From assembly GCA_043228905.1 (NCBI GenBank), contig JBHGNT010000004.1:10726001-10790000 (forward strand): a DNA stretch of 64,000 nucleotides, written 5' to 3'. Below, in pieces: positions 1 through 9,388 of the stretch. A program made the position numbers and the translations under genes. The stretch comes from Azolla caroliniana. Lineage: Eukaryota > Polypodiophyta. Below the pieces are notes generated by a model, which was not told the DNA's origin, did not search any database, and was given only the letters and a program-made list of their open reading frames with translations. Positions within the stretch are counted from its first letter, which is position 1. Each line of letters starts with the position of its first letter.

Positions 1-1042
1 CAATTGTTATAATGCTTTTCCAAGGCTTCCTTTGCACCTTGTAAACCCAGCCTTGCCTAATGTTTAACTAGAAGAGGCACTTACATATAAGTGTAAACTT
101 GAGGTCCCTCGGCATGCAATACAGTAATAATAATAATTATTCTTTCACTTATATTTTCTCTGCCAATTAATACAGTTAAAAGCCGTTGCTAACTTTTGCA
201 AAATAGTATTGAATGCTGTAAAACGTGAGTGTGTAATTTTGTGAATAAATTAGCCATACTACATAAGATTTCACTATCCATATTCTCCCCACTAGAAAAT
301 GTCAAATAACTTGCACAAACTAAAATTATCTTTCTTTTTCATGAAACAGGGTTAAATCCAATATTGTGAGCACACAAATGTTGAGATGAAACATTTTTTT
401 CTGTGTTTTAAAATTGAGCAGGTGTATGCAGTCACATATGTATGCAAACCCGCAATAGAGGCCATTTATCAAGAATAGAATTGGGATTAGAAACCCCTTT
501 TTCCGAGGTCATCATTAACTGACAAGAATGGACAAAAAGTTGCAGCAAACGTTGGAACTTACATGGTTAGGCTCTACTTGAATTCAGTGATTCTCAAGTC
601 ATGCCATGTGTAGATTGTTCACATTCCACGGCAAAATAAAGAAGAAAATGTCTAGATTGTCATAACTTCACAAGAAGAAAATGTCTAGATTCGGATGGAT
701 GGATCAATAATCACTCATAATTCTCTTAATGTTTGTCATATCCAAGGTCATGATGACGAAGCACGTTCTGATGGAATTGATGTTATTGTTCCTCTGCTTA
801 CTCACTGGAATGCGTCCCACGTCAGTTTAGCGCAACATATTGATGAAAGCGCTCATCTATCTCAATATGTACTGTTCGTCATCAAACCTCTAAAAATGCC
901 TAAACAATAGAGCATAATTCATTGCACAATGGGTCATATCCTCCCATCATAAGGCCGTCTGCAAATTGCAAGATTGGAAACACAGCATGCTGAATGCACA
1001 GATGGAGATCCTAAATGTGCCGCTGAAAGGAACAGAAGCACC
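1..1042. other. Intergenic, upstream of PPR gene 1
   Basis: AT-rich sequence with no recognisable coding family. A 71-codon frame at 695-910 resembles nothing I know. The promoter and 5' leader of PPR gene 1 should lie here, but no convincing TATA box can be fixed without transcript data. Confidence 0.5.
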
Positions 1043-4000
1043 ATGTCGGCACATTCCACCACAGTATCTCCCCCAATGGTCATTATCTTTTATCAGCATT
1101 TCTGTTCACGAAGGTTTCACAACCATTCATCTCTGGATAGCCTGGACAACTGCTCGAAGCTTATCATAGGACACGTCAAACATGGGGAGTTTAAGCATGC
1201 TCTTGCTTTGTACCAGAAAATGGAGAAGAATCCTTATGTCATTCCAGATGAGAATGCGTTTGTGGCATTGTTGAAGGCGTGCAGTAAGGTTTTTGATGTA
1301 GCAAGAGGCCAAGAAATACACAAGAAGATCCATAGGCTGGGAATTTTGGGCAACAATGTTTACCTTGGCAATGCCTTGATCAACATGTACATGAAATGTG
1401 GATATGTTGACAAAGCTTGTGAGTCATTCAAAGTGATGTCTTTTCACAATGTTGTCTCCTGGAATACACTCATCACAGGCTATGTGAGAAATGGGTATGC
1501 TGAGGATGCCCTCACTTGCTTTGAATATATGCAAAAAGATGGCATCTTTCCAGACACCACGACATTTATTTGCATCATAAAAGCTTGTGCAATGGTTGGA
1601 TCAATGACAAAAGGGCAAGAAATACATGCTGAGATTGTTAGGAAAGCTTTAGTAGAAAAGGATGTTATGATTGGCAGTACCTTGGTCGACATGTACATGA
1701 AATATGGATGTCTTACAAAAGCACAACAAGTGTTTGATAGCCTTCCCACTAGAGATGTTGTCTCATGGAATTCGTTGATTGCAGGCTATGCTGAAGAAGG
1801 GTTTGGACCAAGAATATCTGATTGCTTGATAAATATGCAAGCTGAAGGAATCTCACCTGATCCAATTACACTTAGTTGTTCCTTAAAAGCTTGTGGTGGC
1901 ATAAAATCTATATCCATAGGTCAAGAAATACATGGTGAAATCACCAAAAAAGGATATGTGGAGCATGACGTGTTCCTACATTGTAGCTTGGTTGATATGT
2001 ATGCAAAATGTGGATGGCTTAAAACAGCACAAGAAATCTTTGAAAACTCTCAATTTCATGATGTAGTCTCATGGAATGCATTAATAACAGGGTATGTGGA
2101 GCAAAGGCATGACGAGGAAGCATTGGCTTGTTTTGAACTAATGAATAATAGGATATGCCCAGATGTTGTCACGTATACTTCCCTTTTAAAAGCGTGTGGC
2201 AGTCTAGGAGAAACAATAAAAACACAAGATATTCATTTTGAGATCACCAGAAAGGGCTTGGAGAGAAGTAATTACATAGTTAACACATTAGTTGATGTGT
2301 ATGCGAGATGTCACATGCTTCTAGAAGCAGAAGATTTATTTTCCAAGCTTCCAGGTGAAACCATAATTGCATGGAATGCCCTAATAATGGGGTATATCAA
2401 CAATGGCTATAGCACGGAAGCACTAGAGTGTTTCATGTATATGCAACATAACTGTGTTTGTCCTGATGTTATCTCATTTATTTGCTGTTTAAAAGCCTGT
2501 ATTGACATTGGAGATATAACTAATGGGCATTATGTCCATGCTGAAATCATGAAAAGAGGGTTTTTTGACAGGGATGAGTTAATTGGAAGCATTCTGGTGG
2601 ATATGTATGCAAAATATGGTTTGATTCTGGAAGCAGAAACAGTATTTGACAAGCTTCCAGTTCAAGACATGGTATGCTGGACTGCATTAATTGCTGGATA
2701 CACAGAAAATGGGTTTGGTGTAGAAGCACTGTATTGTTTAGAGGGAATGGAGGAGCATGGTACATCTCCAAGTTCCATCACATATGTTTATATCCTGAAA
2801 GCTTGTGGACTTATAGGTGCTATAGAAAAGGGAAGAGAAACACATTTAAAGAGTGCAAAAAGAGGGTTCCTGGGAAGAGATCCCTTCATTGAAAGTTCAT
2901 TGGTTGAGATGTATGGAAGGTGTGGCTCACTTGCAGATGCAGAGGAAGTATTTCATATACTGAGGGATCCAGATGTGACTTTGTGGACTGCTCTTATTAC
3001 AGGATGCAGTAAGTGTGGAAATAGTGAGAAAGTGTTCAAATACTTGGAACAGATGCAACAAGAAGGCACTGTTCCCTGTGCTGCTGCCTATTTGTATGGT
3101 TTGAAAGCTTGTTGCGGCATACAGTCATGTAAAACTCGAGAAATTCATTTGGATCTAGTCAAGAGAGGCTTGGACATAGAGCCACTTCTGGTTGACTCAT
3201 TGCTTAATGCTTATGCTAAATGCTGTTCCTTTCCTGAAGCAAAATTTGTGTTCAGTGGACTCAAAGTCCAAGATGCAACTACATGGAATTTCCTCATTGC
3301 AGGACATATTGCACATGGGAATTTTGAGGAATCTCTCAAGTGTTTGAGTGAGATGGAATATGCAGGCCTGTCTTTGACTGTCGATACATACATCTATGCC
3401 TTAAAAGCTATTGGAAACACACAAGCTAAATTCAAAGGGCGGGACATGCATTCTCAGCTCACTTTGAAAGGGTTCGAAAGAGAGAATTTTGTTGTCAATG
3501 CTTTGATTGATATGTATGTTAAATGTGATGTACTTGCAGATGCACAAAATGTCTTTGAAAAGCTTCCGGATGAAGATGCAATCAGTTGGGCAATTCTAAT
3601 TGGATGCTATGCTGATAAAGGAATGTATCAAGAAGCTTTGAATTGTTTCAAAGAAATGGGGCAACAGGGAATCTGCCCAGTGCTTGGCATATTCTGTACC
3701 CTTCAGAAGGTTTTTGTTGCTATCAAAGCTACATATGAAGGGCAAGCAATGCATTGTATTCTTGTTAAACAGGGACTGGAAGGTGAGACTCTCGTTGCCA
3801 ACATGTTTCTTGACATGTATGCAAAGTGTGGATTGTTAGAAGAAGCACATAGGGTGTTTGTTATGCTCGTGGCTAAAGATGTGTCTTCCTGGCGTGGACT
3901 TATTACAGCATATGCAGAAAATGGACATGCGGAGGAAGCATTATCACATTTTGAAGAAATGCAATGCAAAGGAATAAGTCCTGATGTTGGCACATTTCTT

Positions 4001-4645
4001 TGCTGTTTGAAAGCTTGTAGTAGCATAGGGTTGGTTTGTATGTGTCGTGAAATACATGCTAGCATAAACAGAATAGGGCTCCAAAATGATATCGTCATTG
4101 GAAACGCCTTAGTTGATTCATATGCTAAATGCGGCCTCCTTGAAGACGCACAAGTAACATTCAATACTATGGTAGTCCAAGATATTATCTCCTGGACTAC
4201 ACTTATTACAGGGTACGCACAGCTTGGGAAGATAGAAAATGCTATTTGGACTTTCAAGAAAATGCTAACCAAAGGTATGAAACCCAATCCAATCACATTT
4301 TCAAGTATTCTGAATTCTTGTTGTCATGGAGGGCTGGTTGATGAGGGCGAGATTTGCTTTCGGGCTGTGTGTAGTCATTGGCAATTGATTCCAACCATTG
4401 AGCATTACACAAGCATGGTTGATTTATTTGGTCGTGCTGACCATGTAGACAAAGGTGTCTCACTAATTATGAAAATGCCATTCCATCCTAGCATTGTTAT
4501 GTGGCATACTGTATTGGGGACTTGCCAAAGGTCAGGAGCTGTTGAAGTTGCGAAGTACGCCTTTGACCATTCAATGGAGCTAGATGAATATGATTCGGCA
4601 TCATACATTTATATGTCTAACATATATGCAAATTCTGTCGACTGA
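1043..4645 (+). CDS. PLS-class pentatricopeptide repeat protein (1200 aa), C-terminus ends inside E-like region
   Basis: Intronless frame. The first in-frame ATG is at 1043; the upstream frame opens only with TTG, so I choose 1043. About ten P-L-S triplets of ~100 residues follow one another from about residue 45, each with signatures such as VVSWNALITGY (P), LLKACG..GQEIH (L) and LVDMYAKCG..A..VF (S). The last ~70 residues look like the start of an E motif (YTSMVDLFGRA, then MSNIYANSVD) and then stop; no E+ or DYW domain follows. Family knowledge: PLS-PPR proteins bind organellar RNA one motif per base, and those without DYW depend on partners for C-to-U editing or act in other RNA processing. 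The N-terminus is basic and Ser/His-rich with few acidic residues, which is compatible with organelle import (inference). P motifs in the N-terminal half keep standard code residues, while several in the C-terminal half are degenerate. It could be functional or a gene losing its C-terminus. Confidence 0.85.
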   Translation: MSAHSTTVSPPMVIIFYQHFCSRRFHNHSSLDSLDNCSKLIIGHVKHGEFKHALALYQKMEKNPYVIPDENAFVALLKACSKVFDVARGQEIHKKIHRLGILGNNVYLGNALINMYMKCGYVDKACESFKVMSFHNVVSWNTLITGYVRNGYAEDALTCFEYMQKDGIFPDTTTFICIIKACAMVGSMTKGQEIHAEIVRKALVEKDVMIGSTLVDMYMKYGCLTKAQQVFDSLPTRDVVSWNSLIAGYAEEGFGPRISDCLINMQAEGISPDPITLSCSLKACGGIKSISIGQEIHGEITKKGYVEHDVFLHCSLVDMYAKCGWLKTAQEIFENSQFHDVVSWNALITGYVEQRHDEEALACFELMNNRICPDVVTYTSLLKACGSLGETIKTQDIHFEITRKGLERSNYIVNTLVDVYARCHMLLEAEDLFSKLPGETIIAWNALIMGYINNGYSTEALECFMYMQHNCVCPDVISFICCLKACIDIGDITNGHYVHAEIMKRGFFDRDELIGSILVDMYAKYGLILEAETVFDKLPVQDMVCWTALIAGYTENGFGVEALYCLEGMEEHGTSPSSITYVYILKACGLIGAIEKGRETHLKSAKRGFLGRDPFIESSLVEMYGRCGSLADAEEVFHILRDPDVTLWTALITGCSKCGNSEKVFKYLEQMQQEGTVPCAAAYLYGLKACCGIQSCKTREIHLDLVKRGLDIEPLLVDSLLNAYAKCCSFPEAKFVFSGLKVQDATTWNFLIAGHIAHGNFEESLKCLSEMEYAGLSLTVDTYIYALKAIGNTQAKFKGRDMHSQLTLKGFERENFVVNALIDMYVKCDVLADAQNVFEKLPDEDAISWAILIGCYADKGMYQEALNCFKEMGQQGICPVLGIFCTLQKVFVAIKATYEGQAMHCILVKQGLEGETLVANMFLDMYAKCGLLEEAHRVFVMLVAKDVSSWRGLITAYAENGHAEEALSHFEEMQCKGISPDVGTFLCCLKACSSIGLVCMCREIHASINRIGLQNDIVIGNALVDSYAKCGLLEDAQVTFNTMVVQDIISWTTLITGYAQLGKIENAIWTFKKMLTKGMKPNPITFSSILNSCCHGGLVDEGEICFRAVCSHWQLIPTIEHYTSMVDLFGRADHVDKGVSLIMKMPFHPSIVMWHTVLGTCQRSGAVEVAKYAFDHSMELDEYDSASYIYMSNIYANSVD

Positions 4646-6354
4646 AGAAAGGAAACAATTATGTGCATCCCAAGCATTTGATATATTGTATGTTTCTCTA
4701 ACAATCAAATGTGATTATTCATATTTTATCCTCTACTCAACACTCAATACCCTATATTCTGCACTTAACAAAAAGCTCTAATGCAAAATGTAAATCTGGT
4801 GTACATATACATGATTAAAAAATGTGAAGTTTTATGGTGCAACAGAACAACAATCTCTCTCACTTTGTTTCTTCTTTGGCATCTTGCCCAGGCTCCACGA
4901 TGTCAACATGGTTTGATTTGATTGGATGATGACAATGAAGTTTCTACATACATGATTGATATTGACAAGGAGCTTACATATAAAATGAAAAGCAAATTGA
5001 GTAGATTTTGTACAGTTTTATAAGTGAGAACTGGGTAAATTTAGGAACCAAGGAATACTCAGGACATGATTAAGGAAAGAAACATAACCTTTAAATGATC
5101 TGATGGTATCCACCTACCTTTCACAATATCCTCCCACCTCATCTCTTGAAGGTGACTTTACCTGAGTTCAAATGTGGTCTTGAATGATGCTCTCTTCTCA
5201 TTGTGCCACAATAGTGTTAATATCGATGGCTTACATGCCCTTGTTAGTAATGCCTTGGGCAGCCATAATCCTCTTGGAGATGGAGGAAGTGGGGGGGGGG
5301 GGGTGGGATGCGCAGACCCACTCTTTGTATAAAGTGGGATACTTTGACCTCTTCCTGATGGATATAGTGTTGTAATGTTGCTGATGATTCTGTTGCGAAC
5401 ATTTCTTGTTGTTTTCCATGAGATTTGAACCATACGAGCTTGTGATCTCCTTCCACATAACCATTATTACAATTGATTGACAACAATAATGATAATACTT
5501 TCCGTGATTTATTTTACCGATTAACATTCCCTATAACAAGCAATATTAATGACTTGGGGGTGTGGTATATGAAAAAGAAGGTAAAATTTGTGAATGAGGA
5601 TCAAATTTTTATAAATTAATGTATTGCCAAGACATTCTCAGGTACATGGCTTCTTCACCTTTCCCTGGAAAAGTTGTTTACCTCAAGAGCTTACGAAAAG
5701 CTCATTCATCATTTCTTAAGTTGCTTTTAGGTGTATTGCTTCTGCTGTGTTGCGCTAAGCACATGTCTTTCTTTAGTCCGATTCTTGTCTTCCTTCAAAT
5801 CATCAGTCTACCCTTAGATTGGCGAGAGAGGTAGAGACATTCATCGATCACCCCCCTAAGCCACTAACAATCATGGTTAATACCTAAGTGAATTCCGTCT
5901 CTCACATGCATAAATATGCACAGTCCTGACTTTGGAAACAAGTTGGATGTCATTATTTAATCATGTTTAGACTTCTTGTAGATGTTTCACCCAGAAGGCA
6001 TGCTTGGACTCCATCTTCTTTAGTAGAACGCTTCCATAGAAATGTGAAGTCCATCGAAGTTATTCAACATAATATATCTCATGTCTATATTACACTATGT
6101 TCAAATCATGTATCACCACTCTCCCATATCTATAATCGATCGCAACCATCATCACTTTTGTGGTGATAAGAGAAGGATGAACATAATTTAGATTAAACGG
6201 TTCCTTTAAAACGTAACAATATGATAAAATATCAGTTTGGGAAAAAAATCATGATAATTTTCATGAATCCATGACTTCAAGGTTTTATGTGACATTTTGT
6301 TACTTTTACATGTACTTTTTTTTATTGCATATATCTTTGTGCTCCTAATATACA
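4646..6354. other. Intergenic, no gene recognised
   Basis: AT-rich sequence downstream of PPR gene 1. It holds a homopolymer run of 13 G around 5291-5303 that creates Pro-rich minus-strand frames, and no recognisable protein family. Just after the PPR stop the same frame continues for about eleven codons before the next stop. Confidence 0.5.
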
Positions 6355-7635
6355 TAGACATTCGGTTAAGTGCGTGTCCATTTAATTGTGCCATTCTATT
6401 AAGTGCGCTTTTTTGGGAGGCCAAAATCCAGTTCAAAAAAAGTACATTGTTTCTTCACGAAATTAGATTCTATTATATTCGAACCAGGAAAGAAAGAAGC
6501 ATTTGCAAAGCATCTCTATCTTGGCAAGATTGTCTCCATCACATAAGGCTTAAGCTATTGATGGTGGGGACATTGAAGGAAATGGGTGAGGTAGTTGTCG
6601 TGATAGGTCATGGTACTAATCATGCATCGGCAATTCAAGAAGTGTATGTTAGGGCATCAAAGGAGAGTCTAGACTTCGCGATTATGGATGGCAAATTTGC
6701 ATTAGTGGTGAAAGTGGTATAGCGGGGCTCGATTAGTTGACAACATATTGACTACTATTATAGAGAAAGGCACACACAAGGTTTTCAATTGTTTCAGCAA
6801 ATGTCCGAGACAGCAATCTGAGCCATGGAAATGGTAGCCAGCAAAACGAAAAACCCAAGGGGCATCGTGAGAGGAATAAGGAAGAACGAAACAAAGTTTT
6901 CATATTTACAACAATACCCCGCCCTTGGCTCAATTTCAAGAGTCCCTTGTCGTACTTTTCACCCAACACTTAGGGTTAGGTTTCTTCAGTTTGGATTTTT
7001 TCTAGGGATACTTATGTGACTTATGGTGAGTAAACAAAACCCAAGGGCATCGGTGGAGGAATTTGGTGGCAATCTTTGTAAATTTTTTGTGGCAACAGGA
7101 TCATCAGGGAATATGTCATTAAACTAACGTGTAGCTACTATGGGTGCCTTCGATCATGGACATGTTGGACGCGCTAGAGAGGTAAGCCAACTGATAATTT
7201 GTTGAACATGCCTCCAATTGGGTAGAAGGAGCCAGCCTATAATCTGATATGGAGGAGGTTGTTGATAATCTACTGAACATGCCCCAAAGATCCCACTCTC
7301 AGACAATTGATCATTTGCTAAACATACTCCCAATCAGGTGGAATGAGCCCAATGATGATCTGCTACAGAGCAGCCACCAATAATTCGTTAAACATGCCCT
7401 TAATCGGGTGGAAAGAGCCCCTAATTGTTTGATCACCTCTAATTTCACGTGGAGGAACATCTCCTTCCAGGTCATCTATTGTTTTATCATTCACCTAACC
7501 CTTCCAGTTAAGGAAGAGAAGATAATGAGGCTAACTGGTGTAGCAAATGCTTGTTGTATCAACAAAATTTTCATATTCAGCCCTAAGTGCGCACTTATTC
7601 CCTAAGATCAAAGTGCGCACTTAACCGAATGTCTA
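6355..7635. mobile_element. Non-autonomous DNA transposon with terminal inverted repeats (~1.28 kb)
   Basis: The left end TAGACATTCGGTTAAGTGCG is mirrored by the exact reverse complement ending at 7635. A second copy of the AAGTGCGC word lies just inside each end (near 6400 and 7585). No transposase is visible. The interior holds frames of up to 141 codons that match no family I know, plus a degenerate tandem repeat near its right end. The target duplication is not clear beyond a possible TA. Non-autonomous TIR element is the simplest reading; the superfamily is not assigned. Confidence 0.6.
7188..7420 (+). repeat. Degenerate ~60-70 bp tandem repeat
   Basis: Four imperfect units share a core of the form GATAATTTGTTGAACATGCC followed by CCAATYGGGTGGAANGAGCC, starting near 7190, 7263, 7309 and 7378. 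One frame reads as a repeated DNLLNMPPIGW-like peptide, but stops break it. It lies inside the TIR element. Confidence 0.6.
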
Positions 7636-9388
7636 CTCTATCTAGGCCCATCTGTTATGACAATTGCTTTTCTTTATAAATTTCTCTCAGTATCATTAGC
7701 TCTTAAGATTTACCTCCTTATCCTTAGGATTTTTTTTTCTCAGAATTGGTTAAAACCCTAGATTAACTTTGTTGGCTTTATGTTGCTCTTGTTGAAGGTG
7801 TTTTTTGTATTCTTGTACACACAGTATTCCGGCCTGGCCCAGGCGGGTTCTTACTGCTTAATAAACGGTAACGATAATACACATAAACGGAATCAGTTAA
7901 GTAACCACTGCCGCTGTAACTAAGGCCTTACCATGCTTGGTCTCTTTTTCCGTCTCTACATGCCAAGGCACAGGCTTAACAACCATAGGCAGATTCAACT
8001 TAACAGGTATCAAGTTGAGATCATATCAAATGTTGGTAGGGTTGTATTTAATCGTGTTCTGTATCTAGAAGCTTCTTCTAGTTCTGGTTTCGCAATTAAT
8101 TTGGATCAGATTTTTCCGACCGACATTTAGTCCCGGTCTAGCAAGTGTCTAAGGACCCACCCGTTTTCGAGCCGTACAGCTGGTCATGATTGGATGGTCG
8201 GATAAGTTGCTTCAGTCGCATGCAATATTTTCACTTTTTCATTATCAAGTCTTGTCTCGTTTTCCTCGCCTTTTGATATTAAATTAATTATCATGGTGTA
8301 GTGTGATTGATGCCTTGCTTGGTTTGGACTTTTTTGGTTTTCATTTCCATTTTATGGTAATTTGAGTCCCTTTCTCATTTTTATCTAAGTTTTGTGTGAT
8401 TCATTATACTGAGGTGACTAGATGTGCCCTTACTTTGGTGCTATGACTGACATTAGGTTTGTGCATATCTTTTTCTTCTTTTTAAGGCAATCCAGGACTA
8501 GGTGTTTTAGATCACAATTAGGCATGTGGCCTTCTTTCAAGTCTTGGGATTGTTGGTTCATAGATGTGGTGGGCCTAGAGAGTGGCGGGAAACCTATTTG
8601 ATTGTACCACAAGCTACTGGTGTATGATTGTAATATTTTAGTCAAGCACTCACTAGCCATGTGAGGACCTTGACTATTGAGGCATTTTATTTCTGGACAT
8701 TGTGATAGTACTGTTTGGCTTGGCCCCAATTCCTTATGCTCACTTCATATAATACGTGCATGGGAACTAGGTCACCATTTACCTCTGTATAGTGTTAGAA
8801 AACCTCATCCTCTTACAGTCCATTATAATCAACTTGTGATTCATCAAAGGTGGGTAATCCCCCATAACCTGGGCCTTCATCATATGTAATATTCTAGTTT
8901 GGCCAATCAAGCTCCTATGCTTGGGTGCAGAGGTTCTTGAGGTACGAGTCGATGGGTGTGGCTAGTTGCCTGAGGTAGTGCTTTAGGGTGCCCCACCAAA
9001 GATCCTTGCTGAACTTCCCATTGGGTGCTCTCCAACAGTTACCTGGGCAGTGCATATCATATGCCTGAGATACGAAAAATCATGCCTCATTTGTTGGGGC
9101 ACTGTATATCCTTGTGTATTGCATAGCCTGTTTGGCGTTTTACTCTTGTTTGAGAGGCTATTAGTGGTTGCACGGATGTTAAGGTCTCTTTTGATTGTGG
9201 TAGCTAATGTTGGCATTTGATTTGTTTGTCAGGACCATACTCTTGGGTGTGACTAAAAGCAGGCACCCTCGTTATGTCAATAAGAAGCTCATAAGCCCAT
9301 GTTATTTGTTTGAAATGCTCTACATGGGGATGCTGGTTGGGACATGGAGCAAGTGAATAGAACTCCAATGCAAACATTTCACTTGCAC
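7636..9388. other. Intergenic between the TIR element and PPR gene 2
   Basis: No recognisable gene, transposon domain or repeat. It includes the 3' flank of the minus-strand PPR gene. A shifted frame just beyond the PPR stop continues as an E-motif-like peptide (see findings). Confidence 0.45.

Noticed and set aside
695-910. 71-codon plus-strand frame upstream of PPR gene 1
   Set aside because: No family resemblance, no support for expression, and length expected by chance in AT-rich DNA.
974-1042. Longer PPR gene 1 start
   Set aside because: The upstream codons open with TTG; the first in-frame ATG is at 1043.
5158-5527. Overlapping Pro-rich minus-strand frames
   Set aside because: They arise from a homopolymer G run (C on the other strand) and have no conserved motif.
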